From Paragorgia papillata (Eukaryota > Cnidaria > Anthozoa > Scleralcyonacea > Coralliidae), in contig JAWNZC010000344.1 in NCBI GenBank assembly GCA_035771165.1, positions 1,033,501-1,097,500 on the forward strand: 64,000 bases of DNA. Direction: 5' to 3'. The notes under the pieces were generated by a model that saw only the letters and a list, made by a program, of their open reading frames with translations, was not told the origin of the DNA and made no database searches. Below, one piece after another: positions 41,183 to 51,540 of this stretch (its first letter is position 1; each line of letters opens with the position of its first letter). A program made the translations under genes and the position numbers.

Positions 41183-41188
41183 CACTGA
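41183..41188 (+). repeat. Polinton target-site duplication CACTGA (right)
   Basis: This is the partner of 23058-23063. Confidence 0.93.
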
Positions 41189-41316
41189 TGAATCATATGT
41201 CGAAATTACTGAAACCAGAAGTAACCCGTCAAATTTGGTAGATTGTGTCCAGAGAACCAGATCAGGACGAGAGGTTAGAAGACCAGAAAGATATGAAGAG
41301 TGGACTGAAAGCTAAT
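41189..41316 (+). pseudogene. Gypsy integrase C-terminal tail
   Basis: The frame ends RTRSGREVRRPERYEEW, the usual tail of Gypsy polyproteins, with TAA at 41314-41316. It continues the frame broken off at 23063. Confidence 0.85.
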
Positions 41317-41465
41317 TTGTTAAGTACTGTCATTCGGTATAGTTAACTTGTTAAGTATTCTTTAAGCATTAATGCATTCTTGTTCACAGTTGAAAACAAA
41401 AAATAAATAGATGTAGATTTACATAGTCATGATGTTAGATTATACAGTATACAGTTCTAGACTGA

Positions 41466-41482
41466 AAAAAGAAGAAGAGAAG
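41466..41482 (+). other. Gypsy polypurine tract
   Basis: AAAAAAGAAGAAGAGAAG-type purines directly precede the 3' LTR, the position from which plus-strand DNA synthesis is primed. Confidence 0.85.
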
Positions 41483-41633
41483 TGTTATACGGATATTAAT
41501 TAGACAATGCTAATTACTTAAACTTATTATGAATATGTAAATCAAGATAGCACATGTATATAAGTCATAGGAAATAATAATAAATGTAGATCTTTTACTG
41601 TAAGACTGAAGAGTGCAGAAGTAAACTCTAACA
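41483..41633 (+). repeat. Gypsy 3' LTR
   Basis: It begins TGTTATACGGATATTAATTA and ends GTAAACTCTAACA. It is six bases shorter than the 5' LTR, mainly in the AAT run. GTTGC follows at 41634-41638. Confidence 0.9.
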
Positions 41634-41653
41634 GTTGCTACAAAATGTTGAGT

Positions 41654-41694
41654 GTCGCAACTGTCAGTTTCGCGCGGGGCGATCTTCAGGCGAC
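41654..41694 (-). ncRNA. Hammerhead ribozyme of Penelope-like unit B
   Basis: Stem I GTCGC (41694-41690) pairs with GCGAC (41658-41654). CTGAAGA is 41689-41683. Stem II CGC (41681-41679) pairs with GCG (41675-41673), with loop CCC. GAAA is 41671-41668. Stem III ACT (41668-41666) pairs with AGT (41662-41660), with loop GAC. The cleavage base is U at 41659. All core bases of a type I hammerhead are present; the pair next to the core in stem II is a U-C mismatch. It overlaps the last codons of the endonuclease frame. Confidence 0.78.
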
Positions 41695-42441
41695 TGAGTG
41701 AGTAGTTTCGATTCGTGGGCCGCTTAAATGGTTTTGGTCAGAAGCTGGGCGTGTGGACGGTGAAACGATGAATGCATCCCTCAAATGGTTTTGGTCGAAA
41801 GGTGGACGTGTGGGTGGTGAAACAATGAATGCATCCCTCAAATGGTTTTGGTCGAAAGGTGGGCGTGTGGGCGGTGGATTCCTCAAACTCCTTTCCTTGT
41901 TTTGATTGTTGCTTAGATTGTTGATATTAAATTTATTTTTATGCCTGCATGTCGAAATGATTTCTGATCTTTTATTGACTGAAAAGTGTTTGTCTGCTTT
42001 CATGATACAAAGTTTCTCTTCCAAACATAAATTGCATCTGCCTGGTCCTCCTGAGTAGGAAGCCGCGCGTTTTAAAATAGACCAGGTTATGTTGAAATTT
42101 TGTTTCCTTTCTTTTAAATCCCAGATGTGTTTCGAAAGTTCGGTTTCGTTTGAATATTTTTTGTTTTGGAAAGATTTAGTGTGATTTCTGTATCGCTCTT
42201 TGAAATTGTTTGCTGTCATGCCAATGTAGTGTTTGGCGTTATTTATGTCGCTTGTGGAAACCGTTGCTTTGTATACTATGCTATTTGTCAGGCACTGTCC
42301 ATGAAGTGGGCACTTGCTTTTATCCCTGCAGTTGCAACTGGTTGTGTTTTCATTTTGTACCCGATTTTTTTTAAGTATGTGTGCGTTGTGCTTCATGATT
42401 GTGGACTTGGCGTTGTTCATGCAACTGTAACTGACTTTCAC
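41686..42441 (-). pseudogene. Penelope-like zinc linker and GIY-YIG endonuclease, unit B
   Basis: The 251-codon frame begins in the RT tail (MKVSYSCMNNAKSTIMK). It continues through CNCRDKSKCPLHGQC (zinc linker), IVYKATV, then HYIGMTANNFKERYRNH (GIY-YIG catalytic block with Arg), WSILKRA and GGPGRCNLCLE. It ends in three Pro-rich units with the pattern TRPPFDQNHLRDAFIVSP. The domain itself looks intact. It is part of a larger protein whose RT portion is interrupted by a stop near 42574, so the gene as a whole is broken. Confidence 0.85.
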
Positions 42442-42576
42442 TGTATTTCTGTTGAAAATTTTATTGAGTTTGTTTTCTGGTAGGAAATGTTTGTCGATTA
42501 GGTTAAGAAAGCTGCGTCCTATGTTTGATCTTACGTTTTTGTTGTATGGTGGGGTGAACCAAATGATATTGCGATG

Positions 42577-43264
42577 TCAGTTTTTGCGTGGTTGTTGTGG
42601 GTTTTGCTGTGTGTAATTTAATTCCTGATTGAAATTACTGTGTCTTAATGCATTTTGGTAAATTGGTGCGGATTCCTTAAATGTTGTGTTGTCCGATGAG
42701 AGAAAGGAAATGCGTTTGCTGATTGATGTTGGTAGCTGTTTTAAAATGCTAGGTGGGTGGTTTGATTGCTTGTTTGGATCGTTATTGAGGTTTCTATAAG
42801 GCTTGTATTTTCCGTTTTGAAGGTCGAAAGTAACATCTAAAAAGTTTACCACATGTAAATTTGTCTGGGCTGTTCTTTTGAGGCCGAGCTGTTCGAAAAT
42901 TTTGTGTAGATCTTTTCTTGATTTGTCTGCCAATCTCGCAGTTTTGTTCTTTAAAATGGCCAATCCTTCATCTCTATATAGGCCGACATTTTCTTTGCCA
43001 AACTTTTTTCCAAGGCTGTTTAAAAAAAAAAGGCCAACCAGTTCGCAAATTTCGGCGCCGTCATAGCGTTTGTATATTTGCACCTTTTTATCGATTGTGC
43101 ACTCTTGTTTGCGTAATCCGTACCAAAAAATGAGACAATTTCGATTCGATTATTCATTGAAAAACATCCCAATATCATCAAAGGACGCTTATTTGAGAAA
43201 AGTTATTGAAAAAGTCGAAAGTGTAATCAGACGCATGAGATGGAAAGTCCACTTTTTCCTCAAT
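42577..43264 (-). pseudogene. Penelope-like reverse transcriptase C-terminal part, unit B
   Basis: It carries KRYDGAEICELVGLF and NVGLYRDEGLAIL: the second catalytic Asp of the YxDD box is changed to Glu. The thumb is as in unit A. A TGA near 42574 stops the frame before the FNPPYNQNV region, which is present downstream in changed form. Upstream of 43083 only short broken fragments remain before the microsatellite at 43330. Confidence 0.85.
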
Positions 43265-43329
43265 GACTATAAAAATTCCACCGAAAGCAACTCTTTTGGA
43301 CTTCCTCCTAAAAAAGCACCACCAACAGT

Positions 43330-43820
<491 letters not shown>

Positions 43821-45385
43821 AGAGGATTTACGAAGCTCTTCCCACAATGCATTGCGTTTAGTTTTCTTCCCTTGGCTCGGAGCGTGACAGTTGATGATCA
43901 AATTATAGATATTTTCGTTGGCGCTGTTTCGATTGAGAAATTTGCGTTTCAAAAGGTAAGACATTTATATGATATTAATAAGATATTCTAAAATATGTTT
44001 CTCTGGCTTGTTTTGTCGTAGCGTACTGGTTTCGGCTCAATAACCAATGTTATGTTTATTGCTTTTACGGGTCATTGAACTTGGCCGAAAAGTGGCGAGT
44101 GATTATGTGTACGTATTTGACGTTATATAGAAGCAACAAGAACCCTGATTAGCTTATTATAACAAGCAGGACATATAAAAACATTCCTTGTTGCTCCAGG
44201 AACTAAAGAACTGTATAATGTTGAAAATCACCTAAATTTTAAATTTTCTGAAAATCGTAAGCGCATAAGCTACGTTACATTGGCTAGAAAAAGTGACCTT
44301 TTGAACGTGAAATTTGTGTAGATAATATTTGAAGTCTTTTACTTTGTCATTATTGTCATTTGACACTCTCTAGGAGTATATTTGTAACGTAATATTGGTT
44401 TCTTCACAAGCACTATTTCCAGTCGCTGATTATGACGCGTTTAGTTACCTCAAACAATTCAAACGTATTTATCTTAATATTTGACAAAACTCGAAAAAAA
44501 TTTGCCTCGTTTAAACATGAAATAATTCGCTTTCTTTTGGTACCAAAATTTGGCTCTTTGGCTCCAGAATTGGAATGAGGAGAGCTCTTTGAAATTTTGC
44601 TTCTGCTCGATTTTTGACCGCCATTGTCAAAATTTGGTCTCGAGCTTCGTCTCCGCCGGGCGCGCCAAGGACCGCCAGTTGTCGAGATGAGCGTTGTTTT
44701 GATTTCGCGCTTTGTTTTCTTTGATTCCGTAGCTCATTTGAAAGCCCATTTCATAATTTAGCTCTATTGTATTAAACTGGGACTTTTACATGTACTGATG
44801 GTGTATTTATTTTATATATAAGAATAAGAAAAACCTGTTTTTTTAATTCAATATTATGTGGTGCCAACTTTTGTACTTTGGGTTATCTAGCTATTTCTTC
44901 ATTCAACAAATTTATGTGTGCATGCTGTCCATAGATCGCTATAGGAGTTGTAATTGTTCTTAAGTTCATCCTGTGACAGCAAGTTGTCTTGTGCATGAAT
45001 TTTCACTCCACATTACCCCCATGATACACCATTTGTTGTTGTGAAATACAGAGATTTACTGAGTAATGGTACTGGTATATTTCATGTTTACAGGTTCATG
45101 CTCAATTTTTGTTCCTACAAAAAGTTTTCTGGAAACCTTCTTCATGAAAAACATTTCATACCAGGTCCCAACCACATGCAGGTTTCACAAATTAAAGAGC
45201 AGGGGAAAGTGGATATTAAAGTTGGACAACAGAATTGCCTCGGTCACTTGAGTTTTATTTTGGGATCTTTCACATTACTTTAAAATGCATTTTAAAGCTG
45301 TGTAGTACTCTTTGATTAATATTACAAAGATATTAAAGCTAGAAGTTATATATCATACACGAGGAGGAGTGTTTCATCACTCCTC
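43821..45385. other. No clear gene; a possible exon edge near 43825-43957
   Basis: Right after the microsatellite the plus strand is open through FVGAVSIEKFAFQK and meets AAAAG|GTAAGAC (donor-like) at about 43957. The antisense reads IINCHAPSQGKKTKRNALW. Either could be an exon relic, but neither is recognised. The rest to 45385 has only short ORFs without support. Confidence 0.3.
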
Positions 45386-45462
<77 letters not shown>

Positions 45463-46650
45463 GTCTCTCTCTCTCTCTCTCTCTCTGTCTCTGTCTCTGT
45501 CTCTGTCTCTGTCTCTGTCTCTGTCTCTGTCTCTGTCTCTGTCTCTGTCTCTGTCTCTGTCTCTGTCTCTGTCTCTGTCTCTGTCTCTGTCTCTGTCTCT
45601 GTCTCTGTCTCTGTCTCTGTCTCTGTCTCTGTCTCTGTCTCTGTCTCTGTCTCTGTCTCTGTCTCTGTCTCTGTCTCTGTCTCTGTCTCTGTCTCTGTCT
45701 CTGTCTCTGTCTCTGTCTCTGTCTCTGTCTCTGTCTCTGTCTCTGTCTCTGTCTCTGTCTCTGTCTCTGTCTCTGTCTCTGTCTCTGTCTCTGTCTCTGT
45801 CTCTGTCTCTGTCTCTGTCTCTGTCTCTGTCTCTGTCTCTGTCTCTGTCTCTGTCTCTGTCTCTGTCTCTGTCTCTGTCTCTGTCTCTGTCTCTGTCTCT
45901 GTCTCTGTCTCTGTCTCTGTCTCTGTCTCTGTCTCTGTCTCTGTCTCTGTCTCTGTCTCTGTCTCTGTCTCTGTCTCTGTCTCTGTCTCTGTCTCTGTCT
46001 CTGTCTCTGTCTCTGTCTCTGTCTCTGTCTCTGTCTCTGTCTCTGTCTCTGTCTCTGTCTCTGTCTCTGTCTCTGTCTCTGTCTCTGTCTCTGTCTCTGT
46101 CTCTGTCTCTGTCTCTGTCTCTGTCTCTGTCTCTGTCTCTGTCTCTGTCTCTGTCTCTGTCTTTCTCTGTGTCTGTCTGTCTCTGTGTCTGTCTGTCGCT
46201 GTGTCTGTCTGTCGTTGTGTCTGTCTCTGTCTCTGTCTCTGTCTCTGTCTCTGTCTCTGTCTCTGTCTCTGTCTCTGTCTCTGTCTCTGTCTCTCTCTCT
46301 GTCTCTCTGTCTCTCTGTTTCTCTGTGTCTCTGTCTCTGTCTCTGTCTCTGTCTCTGTCTCTGTCTCTGTCTCTGTCTCTGTCTCTGTCTCTGTCTCTGT
46401 CTCTGTCTCTGTCTCTGTCTCTGTCTCTGTCTCTGTCTCTGTCTCTGTCTCTGTCTCTGTCTCTGTGTCTGTCTGTGTCTGTGTCTGTCTGTCTGTGTCT
46501 GTCTCTGTGTCTGTCTGTCTGTCTGTCTCTGCGTCTGCCTGTCTCTGTGTTTGTCTGTCTCTATGTCTGCCTGTCTCTGTTTCTGCCTGTCTCTGTGTCT
46601 GCCTGTCTGTGTCTGTCTTTCTTTGTGTCTGTGTCTGTCTGTGTCTGTAT
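45386..46650 (+). repeat. (CT)n and pure (GTCTCT)n arrays
   Basis: CT dinucleotides (about 45386-45455) change to a hexamer GTCTCT that is essentially perfect from about 45486 to 46160. Mixed TGTCTG, GTCTCT and TGTCTC arrays follow up to 46650. The 427-450 codon ORFs on both strands (Cys-Leu repeats; Arg-Gln repeats) are translations of the array. Confidence 0.97.
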
Positions 46651-46980
46651 CAGAAACCAATTAAATTGGAAAACACTGTCGGATCAACGGAAAGATCACA
46701 TGTTAATTATGGTATTTAAGTTGTTAAATAATTTGACTCCTTCCTACTTGCGAGACTATTTTGAGACCTCTGACAACAACAATTATTCACTTCGAGGGCG
46801 AAAAATGACGTGTGTTCCACCTAAGCCTAGAACTGAGTTTTTAAGAAGAAGCTTTGCGTTTTCTGGAGCAAAAATTTGGAATGAATTACCGGAAAGTATT
46901 AGGTGCATCGACAATTTGAACACTTTTAAAAGTCACTTGCAATCATTGCTTCCTCAGCTCGTGTAGTTCTTTGAACTACT
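46651..46980 (+). mobile_element. LINE 3' end fragment abutting the microsatellite
   Basis: The encoded end reads [33 protein letters not shown] and [16 protein letters not shown] with TAG at 46964-46966. This is the C-terminal tail common to CR1/L2-like LINE proteins. A 3' UTR follows for an unknown length. The LINE sequence starts directly at the end of the TGTCTG array. A nearly identical shorter fragment lies inverted at 50886-51052. Confidence 0.8.
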
Positions 46981-47233
46981 TTTTTTAAATACTTTTGTTT
47001 CCTTTTTTGACTCTCGGATACTCCGTAGGAGTATTGGGAGTATATGCTATCACTCGCCTTTTGCATATAATCCTCCAGCCTGCTTTGCGCGCTCTGTTCT
47101 AAATTATCTACTACAGTACTTCGAAAGCTAGGAGGTGAGTTTGTTGATTTCTTTTCATGTGTTCTTGCCGTTTAATAGCATATTACTAGCTCCGTCAGTG
47201 TATTGATGTTTACTGTTTCTGCAGTTTAACCGT

Positions 47234-48120
47234 TTGTTTCATGATGAACTCGTAGTTCACTTGTTGTTTCACCGTTTCTGCGGTTTACACGAGTCTGTTG
47301 TCGATCATTCGTTCTATTGCAAACATTTGTTCATGCCTCATTTCATTACCACACATTGGTATACTTCTGTAGATAATTATTTAACAGAATCTAAAATGAA
47401 GAATGTTGGTGTATGGGGAACTGATATTGAAATATTAACTGCAGCTTCTTTATATTTTGCACAGACATTTATGTATATACAAAATTTGGTAATAATGACA
47501 AGTGGGCAAAAATTTTCAGAACTATGTTAAATGAGCCATTACCCATTGATAACCATGCGATTTACATTCATAATAGTAATAACGTGCATTTTGATGTAGT
47601 GCAAGATGTTTCCCAAGAGCTCATTCTAAACATAACCTCTAAAACAAAACCTGTACACGATTTCACAAGTAAACTTTCCATAGTAAAAGCAAAAAGAGAC
47701 TTTCCTATGTCAACATTGGAAGCTAGGCTCCTTTTGAAAAATCCGAAGCCTCTTGATGTTGGTGGCAATGGTGATTGCTTTTTTAAAGCCGGATCTCACC
47801 AATTATATCACAATCCTAATTATCATCTAAATGTAAAGAAAGCAGGTGTTGATTATATTCAAGCTCATCCAGAACAGTTTATTGACAGTGTTACTGATAA
47901 GTACAGTCTTGGGCAAACTATATTAAGGATATGTCAGCTCAAGGCACTTGGTGTGATGCTCTTATGGTACAGGCAGTTGCTGATGCTTTGAATTGTATAA
48001 TTACTATTACTGAGTCAGCTGTCAATTTCAATGAGACACTGTTGTTCATCCTCAATATAATAAAAAAATACCCCAAATTATACATCTCAGGTCATTTGAA
48101 TGAATTTCATTATGTCTCAA
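47234..48120 (+). pseudogene. Two-OTU-domain protease relic
   Basis: The first frame (to about 47490) encodes NYLTESKMKNVGVWGTDIEI, the second half of an OTU domain. After a frame change it continues through KWAKIF to NNVHFDVVQDV, where the catalytic His would be. A second OTU domain starts with PLDVGGNGDCFFKAG (catalytic Asp and Cys), breaks frame near 47925, and continues GTWCDALMVQAVADALN, IITITES and HYVST (catalytic His). OTU enzymes cleave ubiquitin chains; related domains occur in Helitron-type and other mobile elements. The reading frame then runs straight into a TGTCTG array. Confidence 0.7.
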
Positions 48121-48359
48121 CTGTGTCTGTGTCTGTGTCTGTGTCTGTGTCTGTGTCTGTGTGTGTGTGTGTGTGTGTCTGTGTGTGTGTCTGTGTCTGT
48201 GTCTGTGTCTGTGTCTGTGTCTGTGTCTGTGTCTGTGTCTGTGTCTGTCTGTCTGTCTGTCTCTGTCTGTCTGTCTGTCTCTGTCTGTCTCTGTCTGTCT
48301 CTGTCTGTCTCTGTCTGTCTCTGTCTGTCTCTGTCTGTCTCTGTCTGTCTCTGTCTGTC

Positions 48360-48414
<55 letters not shown>

Positions 48415-48415
48415 T

Positions 48416-48446
<31 letters not shown>

Positions 48447-48588
48447 GGCTCTGTGTCTGTTTGTCTGTCTGTCTCTGTGTCTGTGTGTCTGTCTGTGTGT
48501 CTGTGTGTCTGTGTCTGTGTCTGTGTCTGTGTCTGTGTCTGTGTCTGTGTCTGTGTCTGTGTCTGTGTCTGTGTCTGTGTCTGTGCAT
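48120..48588 (+). repeat. TGTCTG / TCTG / TG array
   Basis: (TGTCTG)n, a short (TG)n, TCTG tetramers with TCTCTG hexamers and (TGTCTG)n again are arranged almost symmetrically. The array begins at the third codon after the OTU catalytic His. Confidence 0.95.
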
Positions 48589-48692
48589 TCATCTATGTAT
48601 GTCGGAAATACTAGCTACTGCAAGTGCACTGCTCTGACCACTGTGTTTACAATATCCATATGGGCTGTTTAGCTGAGATCTTATTATAAATA

Positions 48693-48734
<42 letters not shown>

Positions 48735-48833
48735 TAGTATATCATGCACTTGTAAGTACAGGATAAATTAGAAATAATTTTTTAGTTAATGGTGGTTTTT
48801 TTGTTTTTGTAATGCAATGCATTAATACTATAA
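48589..48833. other. Spacer with an (AT)n tract
   Basis: (AT)n lies at about 48700-48730. Nothing else is recognised. Confidence 0.5.
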
Positions 48834-49592
48834 TTAATTGTAAATACCGTACCTTATCACAGATGTGCTCTCCCACTGGGCTTTAGTAATTTGTTTGGCT
48901 CTCCTGTAGTGATTTCTCGTCTCTCGTTTCTTTTCAGCTTTCGACTTCTTTGGACCAATGTTGAGTTCACTAACATTACAGAATGCCTTTGCCATGGATA
49001 TGCCATATCCATCTTCAAAGAGTGGATTAAGCCTCTTGTGTACTTCCCTTGCAAGTTCAGTAGATTGGTGTTTGGTGCACTTTTTGGGGGGATTTTGAAA
49101 TTCCTGGTTTGAAGCGAGTTCTTCAATAACAGATAATGCGTCTTCGTTGGCGTTGCCTTTACAACCAATAAACGTTATTGCTTTTACCGGGAATAAGGCC
49201 TGAATATTACAATATTGGTCGTGACATGCACTACAATTTTGGAATGTGTGCTGCCCTTGCTGTGCCAAAGTTAATGCCTTCCAGCTTTTGATGTTGAAGG
49301 CGCCCGTATACTGGTTGCGTTCTTGTATCTTGCGGCTGTTCCACCAGCTAAACTTCTTGCGCAAGTCAGGAAGAATCTTTCGAAAGCCTTTATAATCGAG
49401 CGCAAAGTTCTCCTTGGTGGTCGCGAAGATAGCAGAGTACCGATTAAATCGCTCTTTCATCTGGCGTGCTTGATGATCACTTCGGCTCTCATTCGTGTGA
49501 CACTTGATTTCAACATCAACTTGTTTAGCAACTTGCCAAGCAATAGCTCTGGCAAAGCCACACGTCCAAGGATGGATAAAACTTAACACCAT
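48834..49592 (-). CDS. Conserved-looking protein of unknown function
   Basis: The intact minus-strand ORF starts at the ATG at 49592 (MVLSFIHPWTCGFARAIAW); an in-frame Met nine codons upstream would add only hydrophobic residues. The 252-residue product has a helical region (DHQARQMKERFNRYSAIF), WKALTLAQQGQHTFQNCSA, then CHDQYCNIQALFP with Cys/His spaced like a zinc site. It ends in a Lys/Arg-rich stretch (KKSKAEKKRETRNHYRRAK). I do not recognise the family; a mobile-element or host repeat-family protein is equally possible. It is the only long uninterrupted ORF in the region without repeat composition. Confidence 0.6.
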   Translation of the reverse strand: MVLSFIHPWTCGFARAIAWQVAKQVDVEIKCHTNESRSDHQARQMKERFNRYSAIFATTKENFALDYKGFRKILPDLRKKFSWWNSRKIQERNQYTGAFNIKSWKALTLAQQGQHTFQNCSACHDQYCNIQALFPVKAITFIGCKGNANEDALSVIEELASNQEFQNPPKKCTKHQSTELAREVHKRLNPLFEDGYGISMAKAFCNVSELNIGPKKSKAEKKRETRNHYRRAKQITKAQWESTSVIRYGIYN

Positions 49593-49619
49593 GATGGTGA
49601 TAATAATTATTAAATACAC

Positions 49620-50640
49620 TGTACACTATAACTTTATATATCGAACTCGTCTATTTAATCTTCTGAACGCTTGCTGGATAACCTGCTCCTCTGAAGAAAT
49701 TTTGAATCTATTGCGCCTAAATTTCAACTATGCGGATTTACGTCACACTTTAATAACATGTCAGATATAAGCTATGGATCTAAAACATGCAAATACTCTA
49801 TATTTTCTCCTCTTCTTGGTATTTTATTTCTTGGTAAAATTTTGTACGCGATCTTTGATCCTAAAAATTATTAATAAGTGTATTGTAGCTTGTATATTGG
49901 AATGAAATTCTCTTTCATGGACTAAACACGGCGTTTATAATGGGTATTGTACAACTAATTTGCTTTAGGTAGCTTATTTGACCAGCAATATAGTAAATCT
50001 GAATTTAGTTTTAACTTTTAAGTTCCTTAATACGTCGTCCATGTTGTTTTTACCTGTCATTTGAACGCCATCTCCATGGTGATACTGATTTTATGTGCTC
50101 TTCCGCTGAACTGGGATAACGAAAGCAGAGGCTCAGCATTATCATGGCGCTTGACAAAACATTTATCGCGCAAAGAACACGTTCGGCTTGCAGGAAGGGA
50201 AATTTCCTTTATTTGTTCATTCCACCCCATTTTGGCTCTCTGTCTAGAACATTGAACATATTACCCCAGAAATACACGTTTATCTTGCAAAATTTCACCG
50301 CCACTGCAGCTGCCGTAATATTGCTTGCTTTATCTTCTTTTCTAATTTCAAATGTTTTGCGTTCTAGACAGAGTTAAGTAGTATCACGTCCAGAGTTACC
50401 GTAGCGGCATTTTTGCAATAATCCATAAACGTTTTACGCTCCCGCGATGAGCGAATATTAATTTGCATTATTTTTAGCGCTTTAAATATAAATATGATCA
50501 GGTGACCGGTTGCCATAGCAACCAAAAGTATACACAAAGTTTCGTCAACTATTACGGGACACATAAATGCATCAATGAAATTTGTAATTTATTTTCTTAA
50601 TTTTTTATTGAATTTATTGGATTAATGTATTTTCTGGCAT
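49620..50640. other. No recognisable gene
   Basis: Only short ORFs occur on both strands. The base composition is ordinary and AT-rich. Confidence 0.45.
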
Positions 50641-50795
50641 TCACAGACACACAGACACACAGACACACAGACACACAGACACACAGACACACAGACACAC
50701 AGACACACAGACACAGACACAGACACAGACAGACAGACAGACACAGAGAAAGACAGACACAGAGACAGACAGACAGACACAGAGACAGAGGGAGA
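50641..50795 (+). repeat. (CACAGACA)n / (CAGACA)n array
   Basis: Octamer units are followed by hexamers, then GACA and CAGAGA variants. This is the inverse-strand form of the TGTCTG arrays to the left. Confidence 0.95.
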
Positions 50796-50885
50796 GAGAG
50801 AATTTATTTAAACTCGGGATTTCTTCAGTGCAACGCACTGCTTTACAAGAAAGCCGAAGTATTTAAAAAAAAAGAAAAAGTGTTT

Positions 50886-51052
50886 TAAAAAAAGTAGTTC
50901 AAAGAACTACACGAGCTGAGGAATCAATGATTGCAAGTGACTTTTAAAAGTGTTCAAATTGTCGATGCACCTAATACTTTCCGGTAATTCATTCCAAATT
51001 TTTGCTCCAGAAAACGCAAAGCTTCTTCTTAAAAACTCAGTTCTAGGCTTAG
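50886..51052 (-). mobile_element. LINE 3' end fragment, inverted second copy
   Basis: The minus strand encodes [20 protein letters not shown] and onward to SLIPQLV, stopping at 50907-50909. Over the shared part it differs from 46803-46980 by very few bases. It is truncated at GGCTTAGGAC, where a CAGACA array begins at once. Confidence 0.8.
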
Positions 51053-51455
51053 GACAGACACAGACACAGACACAGACACAGACACAGACACAGACAGACA
51101 GACACAAAGACAGAGACAGGCAGACACAGAGACAGACACAGAGAAAGACAGACACAGACAGAAACACAAACAGATACAGACACAGACACACAGACACACA
51201 GACACACAGACACACAGACACACAGACACACAGACACACAGACACACAGACACACAGACACACAGACACACAGACACACAGACACACAGACACACAGACA
51301 CACAGACACACAGACACACAGACACACAGACACACAGGCACAGACGCACAGACAGACCAGAGAAAGACAGACAGACACAGAGGCAGACAGCACAGAGACA
51401 GACAGACAGACACGGACACGGACACGGACACGGACACGGAAACCAACACGGACAC

Positions 51456-51540
<85 letters not shown>
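51053..51540 (+). repeat. Mixed CAGACA, GACACACA, GACACG, GGCA and GACA arrays
   Basis: Blocks follow one another: (CAGACA)n to about 51105, (GACACACA)n at about 51180-51340, (GACACG)n at about 51408-51440, (GGCA)n at about 51463-51490, then (GACA)n. Each block looks like a local expansion of a variant of one ancestral motif. Confidence 0.92.

Larger units (their letters stand above)
18448..41633 (+). mobile_element. Gypsy LTR retrotransposon carrying a nested Polinton
   Basis: Two LTRs of about 151-157 bp begin TGTTAT and end CTAACA, with 5-bp target duplications GTTGC on both sides. Inside are a gag with zinc knuckle, a protease, RT, RNase H and integrase in Gypsy order. A polypurine tract (41466-41482) lies just before the 3' LTR. 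Without the Polinton (23064-41182 plus one CACTGA) the element is about 5.1 kb. The copy is dead: a stop in gag, several pol frameshifts and two insertions. The LTRs differ by a handful of changes. Confidence 0.92.

Noticed and set aside
45312..46664. 450-codon plus-strand and 427-codon minus-strand ORFs
   Set aside because: Both are direct translations of the hexamer and dinucleotide arrays; overlapping open frames on both strands show composition, not coding.
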